Positions 32,541 to 47,031 of a stretch of 64,000 nt of DNA are shown here, piece by piece. The notes beneath the pieces are model-generated. The model made no database searches. It was not told the origin of the DNA and worked only from the letters and a program-made list of their open reading frames with translations. The first letter of the stretch is position 1. Every line of letters begins with the position of its first letter. Origin of the DNA: Neurospora crassa OR74A (Eukaryota > Ascomycota > Sordariomycetes > Sordariales > Sordariaceae); the NCBI RefSeq assembly GCF_000182925.2, contig NC_026506.1, positions 3,100,001 to 3,164,000 on the forward strand, given 5' to 3'. The translations under genes were made by a program, and so were the position numbers.

Positions 32541-34732
32541 TCACTCTCCCCCTAAAGTGGAGGCGAACCCACTTCTTCCCTGGAAATACGCCCTGATTGC
32601 GTTCACATTCTTCTGCGGGATCGCATAAGCCGGGTGGATAGGCCTGACCCGATCCGAGTCTTCGTAAATCTGGTCATTTTCGTCAATGTAAGGGAAGACG
32701 TTCCAGACGGAATCGGCGCCCAGAGCGGCCAGGCTGGGGGTAGTATCTCCGTTGGGAAGGGGAAGGGGATCGGAGTCGAGGTCCCATTGGTGTTGAGCAG
32801 AAGAGAGGCCGGAGAGGACGTAATTGGTGTGGTAAGGGTCTGACATTCTGAAGGGGGGGGACGTTAGTATAAATAGAGGTTAATGAGGGAGGGAAGGGGG
32901 GATGAGGTGAAGTGGGGAGGGGAGGTGGGTCAGCTAAGTTAAGGAAACCTGAAATGGAGGTGAAGTGAGTGTGAAGAAAGTTGGAACAGGTGAGGTAAGA
33001 AGATGAGATGATGTAAAGTAAAACAGGTGAGGTAAAAAGTAAGGTGAAATAATGAAAAGTAAAGCGAGGTAAGATCGCAGAATACAATGAAACCTCAATC
33101 CGAAGCAAAGCAAAGCAAAGCATAACAAAAGGGGGGAGAAAAACTCACTTATATGGCTTATCCCTCAGTCCACCCCTCTTAGTCTGGTCCTGGCAACAGC
33201 AAAGGATATACCGAATCAAACCTTCTCGACTATAGAGACTCTCCGGCGCAGCCGCAAGACCGGTGGCTGTCTTGTTCTTCTCGGCACCAGGGCCGGAGGG
33301 ACTGAGACATGCCTCAATAAGGGGGAAACATCCACCCGCCCAGTGGCTGTAACAGCCGTCAACCAGCTTGTTGGTGCGTCCCGAAAACCCGCCTTCGGGT
33401 GCGTACTGCCGGTAAGACAACCAGGAGACGAGGCGTGGGACGTCTAGGTAGCTGGTGGGTGGGAAAGAGAACTTGTTAGCTGTCTGTATGTCTGACGAGA
33501 AGGTACTTAGAGGGGGTCATGCGCATATGAAATGCAGTGTGCTTGTTATCGTTGTTGGAATGGATATTTTATGAGACAGGTGGTGAGAGATCTGGCTTGT
33601 TTGCTTCATGTTTTCTCCGGACCGTGATCAAGCCTGCTTACCTTGGAATGATACGGCGAGGGTTGTCCAGGATGGCGAGACAGGCGAGAGCGCAAAAGGC
33701 ATACGCGCCATGGGCCTCGTTGTTGGGTTGACTAGATATCCCGCCCTCGAAGGTTTGGCCTGGGCTCATGTTAGTCTGACTGCCTCTTCATAGCCTCTTC
33801 TGTTTCGATACAAGGATGTAAAACTAGGGTAACACTTACAACTACGCACATATTCCGCTAAGCCAGTCAACAGGTTTGAGCGACCGTCATATGCAGGAGA
33901 TTCTGGCGTCAAGTCCAGAGGCAGATCGAGCAGAGTAATGATCACAGCCGCGATATATGCCCCCCTTTCCGGTTATCCGTGTGGTGTCAGTCAACATGTT
34001 CGATTAAGAGAAGTGTGGCCTGGGACCAACGCACCTGATATCCTCCTCACCTCCCACGCATACCTGAAAGCCACCATCAGGCTGCTTCAAAGAGCACAGC
34101 CATTTCCACATAGCCTTCTTATCGATAACATCATATGCTTCCTCACCTCCAACCAGGGCGATAGCTAGGATGACCGCATACGTCGTAGCCAGGTGCGAAG
34201 TCTGTCCATGGCCTCCACCGAATCCTCCAGACTCATTCTGCATGGTGCGAGCGGTCTCGATAACGCTATCCCTGTAACTAGACACATCTTCCCCCATCAT
34301 GGTGAGACCGGACAGACACCAGTAGAGGTACCATGGCCTGCTAGCGTCCACTGCAACGAAGCGACCTGGTAACGGGCCAAGGGACTGCTTGAGAAACTTG
34401 ATATGCTTCTCCCTGTTCAGCTTGGGGAGGCCATAGTCGTTGAGATCGAGAGGTCCATCCTCGCCGGCCAGGAAGGGTAGACAGTGCTCAACAGTTTGGT
34501 CCTGGAGCTGGGAGGTGGCCGTGATGAGGTCATCCTTCACCAGGGAAGGCTGCTTGAACAGGTCGGGAATCATGGGTTCGGGCTGTGCTTGTTGCTCTGC
34601 GGAATGACTCAAGACAAACTCCTCGTCGACGTATTCAAAGTCGTCGTCGGTGATGGCGTCCAGGTTTTGCTGAGAAGAAGTCGCGACCCCCTCTTGGGAG
34701 GTCGGGAAGGAGGAGGTGGTGGAGGCGGCCAT
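32541..34732 (-). CDS. ram1: Protein farnesyltransferase beta subunit, five exons
   Basis: Catalytic beta subunit that, with the alpha subunit, adds farnesyl to CaaX proteins such as Ras and fungal a-type pheromone. It has 516 residues. Exons: 34732-34035, 33964-33840, 33759-33642, 33451-33149 and 32847-32541; all junctions keep frame. The alpha-alpha barrel repeats show GGFGGGHGQTSHLATTYAV, PDGGFQVCVGGEEDIRGAY, QTFEGGISSQPNNEAHGAY and EGGFSGRTNKLVDGCYSHW. Zinc ligands are visible as Asp and Cys in LVDGCYSHW and His in DPYHTNYVLSGLS. The start at 34732 has the good context AAACATGG; an in-frame ATG at 34816 would add 28 basic residues. A TF-type insert with KNKTATGLAAAPE separates two repeats. 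The yeast homologue is RAM1. Confidence 0.95.
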
Positions 34733-37533
34733 GTTTTCCTTTTTGTTCTTTGGAAACTTGCGAATGAAGATGGCGCGATTCCGGCACCGCGCTCCCTTTG
34801 TGCGCACCACCATCAATCGAATAGGCAGATTTAGTGAGAAGGAAGTGTCACAATGGTTGAGGCTCTCATCACACTTGGTATTGTTCTTCTTGCTGCTGCT
34901 CTAAGGTTGGTATGCTACAAATAGACGGATGATCGTCGATGTTTGCGGCCCTCGCATTCGCTGGGCTGTTATGGCGGCGTGCATTGTTGGGGTCCCCCAG
35001 TCCACAGTCCATCACTGTCCGCCGGCCGGGCGCTCAGTGGCGGTCACCACTCAGGCAGTTATTGGGCGGACGGCGGCAGTGATGGGTGGAATCTGAGCTC
35101 AGCCAGCTGTCTCCAGCTGTGAACGCACGTGCCCTCGTCTGCCCGACCGACGTATCGAATGACGAAAGGCTCGATGGAACCGAATCTGAGCTCAGTGAAT
35201 GTGATCATCGCATCCCTTCCATTTCATTTCCTCGACATTTCTTCGCTTTCTCTCGATTTCATATCTTTCTCAAAGTGGATCGATACTCTTAACGCAACCT
35301 TGCGGCTCTTAACTCTAACAACACAACGCCACTCGAACTTACAACCAACCTCTTCTTTAGCAAATGCCAACACATCGGATCTTTCATCGCCACCAAAACC
35401 ATGCATGCCGCCAGTTCTAGCGGCGATAAAATATCATGAATAACTCCCAGGATGCTGTGTGTTCTGGGCTTGGATGACTGCGGCAATCCCCGGTCCTCTT
35501 ACCGAACCCGACTCCGGGACTGACGGCTCCGCATTGACGGAGAGCCCGGGCTGGGACTTTGCAAGTTGCCACACCGGTTGCCCTCGCCGTCAGCCCTATG
35601 GATCAAGAGACGGCGGAACTCGGGCCTTTCGTGAAATCGCCTAGCAATCATCGATCCACCGCACGCAGGAACAATTTTGCGGTGCATCAGCTCGCATGGA
35701 CTCCGTCCAAGGTACCCTTGAGCTGCACTGACGCCGAAAAAAACAAGAAAAAGAGAAAACAAAAAAACCGGAATGCAAGAAGTGAATCGTTTCTGCTGGT
35801 AAAAAAGCTCCTGATGTCCTTCTGCTCTACTGCCCTGCTACCCTGCTACCGAGCAATCTGAAAACTTTCGATAGGGGTCAAGAAAGGACTACCGAAGAGA
35901 CCCAGGAAATTGGCAAAAGGCTAATGCCTGAAAACCCAGGAGATCAGACAGGGTGCTGACAGATCTCTATCGCTCAAGTCCGAGCCTGTGCTTTGAAACG
36001 CAGGCAAGATAGTGCTGGGCAGTATCGTGGAACTTTCCCTAACCGAGCGAACATGTGTGTGCTGCTCCGTGTGCTTACTACCAGGCGCTCCAAAGAGGGA
36101 TGGCCTTTTCGCCAATTTCCCCCCCTCTCTACGGTATTCCTACCTTTGCACAAAATGGTCTTCGGAGGAGACATTGATCGGTTTCTGGATCCACAATTTC
36201 CTAGGCCCTGGCTCATCGTCCAGCATTCGGATGTTGGTCCGTCTGCGCGGCACTTGTACCGGCAACGACGGCAACAACCCCGGCGAACACCCGCAAACAC
36301 TGCCGGAGAGATTCGACCACGTTGCTGCCGAACCATGCAGGTTATGCCCCTATCAGAAGATATCCGCGTTAAAGTTGATTGTGAACGACCCAGCAGCTGG
36401 ATTGACAAGAATGCCTGTATCTCACGCCATTGATCTCCATCTCTTGCTCTTTGTGCCGTTTTTTTTTTTCAGGGGACAACTACGCACCAAAGACATGAAG
36501 CAAGCAACCCCGAGCACAAAAACACATGTTTCTTGCTCGTTACGAACAGAGCTTTTCTTTGTTGAGTTTGGCTCGATATTTTGACAGTGGCCACTGCCAG
36601 GGTTCTCGGTAGCGAGCGCACTAGCGGGCTTCTTCTCTTTGAGTGCCATCCTGAGGCTCAAAATCCGAAGGTATCGTGGATCTCTCGGACGAACGACACG
36701 GGTTCCACGGTGAAAAATCCCCCCGTCCCTCTAGACCAAGACTTGACTCGTTTGAGTCTGCCGATCCCGAGAGGAATACACTAGTGTACAGGCCGCATCA
36801 GGAGCTTCTGATCGGGCTCCAGCACGCAAGATTCTAAGCTGTCGAAATGGAAATCTTCTCTTGCTTGATGGGTGACACTAACCTTTCTCATGGTGTCCTC
36901 ATGAGGTGTGTCCTTGTATGTTTCGTTTGGTTTCGTTTCAACAGAAGGATGCCATTAAAAGCAGGAACAAACGCTACGGACAGGTTAAGCTTCTTTCAAA
37001 GGTTGCAACGGCTCCTCTTTTCAGGGTCCGGCCCAGGAGCGAGAGGGGTCTCCACAGGCCGAGTGGATCAATTGACCCTGGCTAGCGTGGGGAAAGCTCT
37101 CGCTGACAGGGACCGGCTGCATTCCCAAAAGAGCTTGAAGGGGAACACTTGGACCAGTTAAATAGGTGGCAGGTACATATTCTGTCCACTAGTAACGCAG
37201 CTCAGTGAGCCGAATGCAACAAGCCACCGACCGGGACCGAGAAGACTGACGGCCTGCCAGTTTGCGTCCAGACGACAGCAACAGCCACTGTGCGAGTACT
37301 TGCGGCCAGAGCTTCTCCGGCGACGACATGCCTCTTATTGTTTTTCAGGTATCGATTGGCCATTTCATCGACTGCGCCGCAATGACGGAGCCGGTGCACG
37401 GTGTCAATCTATGCTGTGCTCCCCTCCTTTTATCACACAATTGCCGACTGAGGGTGCAATCTCTGTCTGTGTCCGTGGGCGTTTGCTAGTGAGTTGATCA
37501 AGATCATATGGTTGACGACGTTGACTCCGGTCG

Positions 37534-37573
<40 letters not shown>

Positions 37574-39217
37574 CACTACCTTGAATATCAACTTTGGGGG
37601 CGAGAAAGAGCTGCAGCCAACTTGAGTTGGAGAGTTCAGACTGAACACCACGTCTCTCAAGTGGACTCCGGGCCCCAATTGGGATGATAGATAACAAGAG
37701 AACCGGGGATTTCTGGCCAGATCTGGATGTCTGAGACCCTGACCAAGCTGATTTTATCACTCGAGACATGCCGGGTATACCGTACAAGGTATGGCGATGA
37801 CACCGGCAGTTAAGCCTGCCCAGACGATTTCAGCAACTGTAGAGCGTGTGACAAGGGCGGATAGCAACAGAGTTTGGTGCAGGACAACTTCCAGAGAAGA
37901 CGGTTGTGAGAGGTGGTGGAAGGGTCAGCCACCATGCGCACCTTGTGTGAAGAGGAACGCAACCTGGCAACGTCGTGGCGACCGCGATAGGATTCGATCA
38001 TGACGGAGACGCTTTCTAAGCTTGCTAGGAGGAGAGCGCTGGAGTGATGGGGCAAGCCGGAAACGGCCACGTCCCACAGGTCTCAACTCTTCAAGAAAGG
38101 CCACGATTCGCTCCCCCGTTTCTGGTGTACATGACAAACTTGAGGACCGAGTGAATTCTTTCAGACTCACACGTGCGTTGTCGGGATGATCCTTAGGAGT
38201 CGGTGATTTGCTGTTTGATGGCATGTCAGGCAGGAATCGCTAGAAGTCGATTCGATCCGCAATTTCGCGAAGCGGTAGGCCAGCATAACCCTACCTTTGA
38301 AACCAGCTCGTTGTCGGCAGGAGCCGCCTTCTTCCTTTTCAAGCTGGAGTTTTGTCCAGGCACTCCCAGGCTCCGGGCCATATTCCGGACTCCGTAGCTG
38401 CTTTCAACCAACTATTCACTTGGGAACTAGACAGGCAGCAGGTTGGGATGGGATCGCTTGCACGGTGGGTGATTCTCTCCGGCTGGGCCTTCCTGGCATT
38501 TTGCCTTTCGCTTGAAAATAGTGTTACGGACTATACCATGTCTGTGCCAAAAGCTGAAGTCGCCTCTCCCAAGTGCCAGCTTGGCTTCGGTTGGCCGTTG
38601 CCGTCCTTCATTTATGCAGATGGATGTGTATTGACAACACGAGAGCCCAAGTTATGGTCATGGCCCATGTCTGATTTGTTGGCACCGGGTCTTGTCTTCT
38701 GGCCTCGACAACAACGTTGAAGACATGCCGGGGACTGTACCCCTGAGGTCAGTGTTTTAAGTCCCCCACCAACGTCTTTTGATATCCCACAATGGGTCCG
38801 ATTATACACTACAGCTATCTATGTATGTATCTTTGTTCCATTCGTCCTTTACTCCGTTGCTCCAGGGCATTGTCCAATGTTGAACCAAGGTGTTGTGCGA
38901 GGAGAAGCGGGGCTTATCGGTCCTCGTCACGAAATGGTGTAACCACAAAGTTGAAGTCTTGTTACAGTGCGACGAGGTTGGATTGGTGGTCTCTGGAACA
39001 TGAAGAAGCTCTTGCCCAAGGTCAGTGGAAGTAGGACGGAAACCGAAAAGAACCTTGGAGGCAGTGGGGGGATGGCGTCTGTGGAGCCGTGCCCAAGTGC
39101 TGGCAGCGACGAGTGGCAGGCCATTCCCGTTAAGCATGGGACGAACTGATTGGCCCTGGAACCATGCACGCATCCAGACAGTCCAATCAGCGTTGTCCTC
39201 TTACTGGGGTTGTATAT
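34733..39217. other. Long intergenic region between divergent genes
   Basis: 4.5 kb between the divergently transcribed ram1 (-) and the Zn2Cys6 gene (+). It holds a T35 run at 37539-37573, a zinc-cluster-like peptide at about 37855-37970 (see findings) and a (TGTC)n patch at about 39265-39285 just beyond its end. No complete gene is supported. Confidence 0.4.
37539..37573 (+). repeat. Poly(T) run of 35 bases
   Basis: An uninterrupted T35 on the plus strand (A35 on minus) in non-coding DNA. It could be slippage or the tail of an old retroposed copy, but no source sequence is recognised beside it. Confidence 0.9.
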
Positions 39218-40187
39218 GCACCCTCACCGCCTCTTCAGCGTTGAGTGAGGAAGGAAGGAACTCTCTCTGTCTGTCTGTCTGTCTCTCGCTCACTCTCTTT
39301 GCCTTCAACTCTTGTGGTGAGTGGGCGAGCGAGGGGTTGACGGTGCACCATTGGCACTCTACGAGAGCACCACTCATCCATCACTCTCAATTGGCCGTGC
39401 CGGGTTTCTTGCTCACTCTCAACCAAGTGGGCTGGAGCCAGCCTCCCTCCTCCAATCCTCTTTTTTCCCTAGTCTCTCCACCCGCTTAGACTCTGTCCTC
39501 CACCTCCTCGTCGAGCCATTTCTCGACCCAGCAAAGCGTTGTCTCCATCTCCCCGACGACCAGACCACACACAACGCAGCCAAGCCAGCGCCGGCGTCCC
39601 TGTTCGCCTTTCCACGCTACGCTGGAAATTGATCAAAAGTGTGCGAGTGTCGTGGTTGTGTGATTCTCTTTTCACTCTGTCCATTTTTATCCCCTCTTCA
39701 CACTTTACGACGCATACTAGTGAGGGAGGCAGAAACGAGTCTCTTTGCAACGCCCAGTTCGACCATCTCGAACACAGAAACAAAAGAAGATCAGGTACAG
39801 GTAGCCTCGGCCAGGTGCCTTTTTGCTCTTCTTCTGCTTCTCTGCGACGGTTCCTTGTCATGATCCTTTCTTGACCGACTCATCGTTGATCGAGAAAAGA
39901 GCGGTGTCACCCCCCTCACCCTCGTCGTCCACCACGGCCACGTCCACATCCACGCTCTTGGGGTCCTCTCCGTTGTCCACGTCCCCCGGACTTGTCAGCC
40001 GCCTATCCACGGCCCATCCACGCCGCCCACGCCCACTCACGCCCACGCATTCCACGCATACGCACTCGGATCGAAACGAGGCCAGACGGAAGGCCGATCC
40101 ATACTAACGGAAAATCTCCAGTCCACCTCATCCTCGCCTGAACAAAACCCCATTGACCCCTTGGTTCCCGCTCCCGCTCCCGCCATC
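39218..40187 (+). promoter_or_regulatory. Likely long 5' leader of the Zn2Cys6 gene, with leader intron
   Basis: C/T-rich sequence of about 970 bases with only one ATG (39860), which opens a four-codon frame MILS. Random DNA of this length would hold about 15 ATGs. A branch-like ACTAAC at 40102-40107 followed by CCAG at 40118-40121 looks like the end of an untranslated-leader intron; the donor is not certain. This argues for a long transcribed leader. Confidence 0.55.
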
Positions 40188-42794
40188 ATGACTTACGACT
40201 TCACTGCCGCTGGGGGAGACGCCGTCTTGCTAGAACAACTGGCCTTCGACCAGCAAGACCACCAGCGCTACTATCCCATCATCACCTCGACCCAATCACC
40301 CCAGAACATCACCTCGACCGCGCTGACCACCATGTCCCAAAGCGCCCGTCAAAGCCTCAGCCCGGGTGCCACTTGGCTCCCGGCTGATCTGTCCGGAGGA
40401 ATGAGCGCACCCAACTCCATCCACTCGCCAAGCAGCAGCATGTCGCCTTCGTCGCCCGAGGACCAGAATTGCCAGTCGCCTGGGAATAGCGTCATGTCCA
40501 GCCCTCTTCAGCAACAACAGCACTCGCCTCTCCAGCACTCGCCTCTGCAGACCGGCACCCACTTGTTCCCCGACTGGACCGCTTTCCCCATGCAGACCCA
40601 GCAGCAGCAGCAACAACAGCAGCAGCAACATGTCTCTGATATGCCTCAGTTTATCTCGAACGAGCCTCTGCTTGCTCTCACCAACCACTTCATGCCCAAC
40701 TTCCACCAGCCCAGCGCTTTCGATTATCTCCCCGCCACCACCCAGGCCGCCATCGAAAACACGCTTCATTTGGAGGCTCCTTTCAACCACGCCATCTCTC
40801 CCGTCGAGGAGACCAGCCAGCAACTGCAGTGGAGCACGGGTACGGGCACGCAAATGGCGAACTGGCAGGATTTTGAGATGGCCATGAACTTCAACCAGCA
40901 TAACGAACTTGCCCGGATGCCCATGGGAAGCCACTCGCCCACGGGCAGCTTTCTGGAAGTTCTGTCTTTGCACTCTGGAAGCGACAATGGCTGGGCTACC
41001 GTGGACATGCCTTTGTTTCAGGATTACAACAACTTCACTCAGCCCCAGCCTGCGCAAAATACCGCCATCTTCAACCCCGGCCAGACTTTGCACTTGAGGA
41101 CCACATCTGAACTCTCACAACAGTCTGACTTTACCGAGTTCGGAAGCTACGAGGAAGTTACCTTCCCCTACTCGCCCTTCTCCACCGAGTCCGATGGCTT
41201 CATGGATATGACCAACAACCGCCACGGTTGCTGCTCCGGTGACCACCACCACCACTCTCCTCAACCCACTGAGATCAGCCCCTCTTCCGCCGTTGCTCCC
41301 GTCCCTATCAAGGCCGGCTCTTCGAGGGCCGTTACTGCCAATGGCTCTGGCTCGGTTTCGCCCCCGCCGAGGAGAATCACTGGCCCGAGAAAGAGCCCTA
41401 CTGCCAAGCCTTCCAAGACCATCGTTCGTAGGACTAACTCGACTGGCAAGAAGGACGGCACTGGTGAAAAGAAGGTTGGCAGGCGTCGTGGACCCCTCCT
41501 TCCTGAGCAGCGTAAGCAGGCCAGCGAGATCAGGAAGCTCCGGGCCTGCCTCCGTTGCAAGTTCCTCAAGAAGACCTGCGACAAGGGTGAGCCTTGCGCC
41601 GGGTGCCAGCCTTCTCACGCTCGTTTGTGGCAGGTGCCTTGCACTCGCATCGATATCAAGGATATTGGTTACTTTATGAAGGATTGGAAGGCCGACTACG
41701 AGCGTCACCTCGGCCGCGGCATGTCCGTCTTCAACGTCAAGGGTTTCGCCCAGAAGGAGACCCTCATGTGGATCACCCACGGCTACGGCTTCTGCCTCCC
41801 TGTCATGGTTCGCGAGGTGTTTGTTGCCGACGAGAGCTGCTTCCAAGTCGACTGGGTCGAGTCGACCTTGACTGACCAGGAGCCTATCGATTTTGAGATC
41901 CGCACTGAGCGCCTCGACGTTGGTCATGAGGGTGTCTCTGTGGAGGCTCTCTCCGAGTACCTCGACAAGCATGTCGATGAGGGCTTCGAGCAGTTCATTG
42001 ACGACCATTTCGAGGGTACTCCCTTCATCACCGAGCTCTTCAAGACCGCTCATAGGTTCTACGTCAAGGAGCGCCTGCCTGTCATTCGCAAGGCGCTCAA
42101 GCTTGTTGTGGCTTACAACCTCACTCTTCACATTACCATGGTTGAGCAGCCGCCGACGGAGCAGCCCATGGAGGGCCAGATCGATGACGAGGATTCCAAG
42201 TACTTTGGCAAGGTTGTCGCCCCTGTCATGATCAATTTCCAGATCAAGTGCGCCATGGCCGATATGTGGCGTGAGCTCCAGAAGGAGGTCCTCGAGGAGC
42301 TCTCTGCTCTCTACTCTTCGGTCTACAGCGGAGAGCGTCTCAAGAACTGGCCTACTATCTTCATGCTGGCTGCCATCCTCTTGGCTGTCTGGGAGGAGAT
42401 CCAGTTCGACTGCCATTACCGTGTGCCTGACCCTATCGCTGTCAACAAGTTCTGTGACGATATGGAGTCTACTCCTGTTGGTGTCATTGTTGGCCTCTTC
42501 CACGCCATCTCTCAGAAGCTGCCCGCCTTCACGGAGTGGGATACTCGCAGGCATGGTCAGCTGCTTAATAACAACGTTGCCGTCTGCGAGGCCATGACCG
42601 AAGTTAGACAGCATGTCCTCAAGCATGGTGAGTGATGACCCCTCATTTAATGTCAGCATGGTGTGACCCTACATACTAACCCCGCGATAACAGAATCCTA
42701 CCTTAGGACCCGTCAAGAAACCAAGTTCGACCGCTATGACTTTGACTCACTATCAAACAAGTTCCTGTCGAAGCTGGTCATTCGGGCCAACTAA
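40188..42794 (+). CDS. Zn2Cys6 transcription factor with poly-Gln and Ser-rich N-terminus
   Basis: A nuclear DNA-binding regulator, about 846 residues. Exons are 40188-42627 and 42694-42794; the 66-nt intron (GTGAGT...AACAG, with CTAAC branch) splits the Glu codon of HESYLRTRQE. The first 420 residues are Ser/Pro/Gln-rich with a Q run near 140-150. A basic stretch (KKVGRRRGPLLPEQRKQ) precedes the zinc cluster at about residues 451-485: C-x2-C-x6-C-x5-C-x2-C-x11-C. The last spacing is longer than the usual six to eight. The cluster is followed by DIKDIGYFMKDWKADYERH. The rest is a predicted helical regulatory region with no standard middle homology region seen. The start is the first in-frame ATG (40188, context CATCATGAC). 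I do not know its target genes. Confidence 0.85.
40601..40629 (+). repeat. CAG/CAA run coding poly-Gln
   Basis: An in-frame trinucleotide run giving about ten consecutive Gln in the N-terminal part of the Zn2Cys6 protein. Confidence 0.9.
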
Positions 42795-45650
42795 GGTTGT
42801 TTTCTTGCTTGCTGCACTCTGCCTCTTTTGGTTGCGATACCCGTTATCCACGTTACGGTTACAGCACTTTACAGCAAAGCTCGCAAGAGCTGGTCTGTTC
42901 CGGTTTCCTGTTTTCCTCTTTATCCTTATCTCATGGGGCCATTGAGCGACGGCGTTCTCATCTTTATTTCATTATGGCTACTATTTTCTATAGTCAACCA
43001 TCTTCTCCCTTTTTCTGTTATCTTTTGTGGCATTTTTTTTGGCCGCGCACACTCACTTGGTGGCTGGTCACCACCGCGAACAACACGATACGAAATGACT
43101 GACGTCCCATCATGACGGATCAATATTTGATGAATACACATTTGACGAAACCCCAACGAATCTACACAAAACACACCATACACTACTACGCATACATCGC
43201 AAAAAAGTTAAAACCAGCACGATCTGCATGTCTGGCACTTTTGATAGTTCAGTTGGGAGAGAAGAAGTCGCTCACGGGAAAAGGAAGGGCATGGGATGAA
43301 GGAGGGTAAGCGAGTGGAAAGGGTTGTTTGAAAGGATCGAAGAAAAGCACAACTCAAAGGGGAGGAAGAGGAGGAAAATGGGTTTGCATTGGGTATCTTG
43401 GCGTTTTTTTTTGTCTATCTGATTTGGTCTTTTTCTTTTGGTTTACCTACATATAGATATGGATTGATAGGTGGACTTTCTTGCATAAGCGCGCGCGGGC
43501 AAACCGCGACCTAGGCGAGAAATCCTCTTTTTGAGAAATATTTATTGGTTATTGTTAATGAGTATTAGGCTGTTCGAGTGCTTGTTTTGGTGTGATGTTG
43601 TTGAGTGTACTACAGCAGGCAATGTTCCCTCATCAGAGAAAAACGAAGAGAGTGGTTGTTTGTTTAAGGCCAACTTTCATCCACAAGTACACATTACCTG
43701 GTTCTTCACAGGTTGTCATGGAACCGACTATGGGAAGGGCCACAGAGCAAACGAGTTCTCGAGTCTTGTAGAGTTGCCTTGGGTTGTGTGTACTTGTTTC
43801 ATTTCAAAGACGCAAGTCATTACCACGCAAAGAAAGCCGTTGGCTCGTTGGTTCTGGATGAGTGGAAAAATGCATTCCAACTCTTACGATAGAGCCTAGG
43901 CCAGACGAGTACATAAGTACTCAAGATCAATGAGTGAGAAGGATTGCGAACGGCAACCAGGCACCTGCATTGAACTTGGTTCACTACACGCATTGACAAT
44001 AAAAAGTATCATGTACACCAATCTGATGACGTTCAGGGTTGTCATTTGATCATGGGATGTCACAACCCGAGCCGAATGGGTGTATTGAACGGACCGTAAG
44101 GACGATTCCCGCATTTGCGAAGACGGGAGTTGTAGGCGTGACTGCGCGGGAGTCCCCGGGATCCCGTGCAGGAGGTGATGCCGGCCCCGGTCTCACCCGA
44201 GGTGGTTGGCAGGCCTAGTAGCGGGCAGGGCGGAACTCGTCACTTGGCTCCAGGAGTTTGTGATGTTGTGCTGCACAGCTTACCTCCCTCTACTGTACAT
44301 ATTACACTCGTGCGTAAAGGACCCAGCATTCTGATCGATGATGGTAACTCGCGATACTATGGATCATGCGTGAACGGAGGCTAGAGACCGTCAATAGCGG
44401 AGCGACCCTCCTAAAGTGCGGGGCGGTGGAGCCAAGAAAGAGGCCACGATAATGCTGGGCGATAACGGGAGGAACGGAGTCACGACATCATCGGTCGGGG
44501 GCTGGTGGGAACCCTTATGGCCAGGCACTGCAGTCAGGAGGTCTCCCATCTGTCACCGGTCTTGAATCCTTACCGGCGTCAACAGCCACGGTCGGTCGGA
44601 AAGCCGATAGAAAAGCGAAAGAGAATACCTGGTAATAGCTCCCCGTTCCCGTCCGGTTCAGTTGTCGGTGTCCCGCCATGAACACGGAGAACTAACGAAG
44701 CTCATCGTCGCACCAGACGGAGCGCTTACCTCAGCAGCCTTTGCAAAGGTCGGTGGAAGAACCAACCGTGAGTCCGTGACACCAGCTGAGCATTCTGTGG
44801 TTTACAGTGCCAGCTGACTCGCCCCTTTACTGTCTGGAGCTGAAACGATGCCTGGCCGGGATGCACCTCCCGTCCGGTTGTTCTTTCGTTCGACGACCAA
44901 CACCTCGACCCCTTTGGTGACACTCTTTGTGGTGTTGGTTAAAGACAAAGTCACAGGTCTCTTTGATTTTATATACTCATCTTCATGTCTTCTGGTCATT
45001 TCCTCCATTGCTGGAAAATTGCGATCCAACCGTTCACTCTTCCCTGTTTGCCTCTCGGTGCCCTCGATCGGACCACGTCATTGACCGCTCACTTCGTTGG
45101 GGGGTTCGCTTATCAAATGCGGGGAACCAGCAAGGTGCACGTCGGTATTCCATGATGCCAGCTGGACTGCTGCTGTGTGAAGCATCGAGCAAGAGGCCAT
45201 CAACAACCTGATAGAGGGAACAATTATAATAACATGGAGAGAAGCTTGTCAAGATGCTGGCAAAGTAACGAGAAGTCGAGATGGCACTCTCGGATTTGTA
45301 AACAACTGAAACTCGAAGGTCCGTCGTCCAGCCACATGCAGATCATTCTTTGGCTTATTCATCCAGAGAGAACCTAACTGAAGCAGGGCAAACAGCCCGG
45401 CTGAGGTGACTGACGCATTGACGGGCAAACGGCTGGGTGAGTGCCCGCCACTGCAGAAGGCGTTGACAGTGCGATCAATCAGCCGCGGTCACTGTTGGGG
45501 GGGATGTCCAACCACTCCTGCCAACGGGCAACAGCCAACAGTCAAGGGGGAAACTGTCGTCTGACTGGCTTCTTCTCGCGCCTTCCCTCCACTTCTCTGT
45601 CACTCCCAACCGCCAAGTGGCTTGTGCGTGGCCTGTCAGTGAAGGTGAGT
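42795..45650. other. Intergenic region, no gene seen
   Basis: The 3' flank of the Zn2Cys6 gene (T-rich to about 43060) and unassigned sequence up to the polyubiquitin promoter. Open frames are all under 123 codons and unrecognised. Confidence 0.45.

Positions 45651-47031
<1,381 letters not shown>

Noticed and set aside
37524-37671. Possible target-site duplication (GACTCCGG at both ends) around the T35 run, as in a retroposed copy
   Set aside because: The left copy is separated from the T run by seven bases, the repeat is only 8 bp, and the 90 bp between match nothing I recognise.
41115-42659. 514-codon minus-strand frame over the Zn2Cys6 gene
   Set aside because: Antisense shadow produced by the strong codon bias of the real plus-strand gene.
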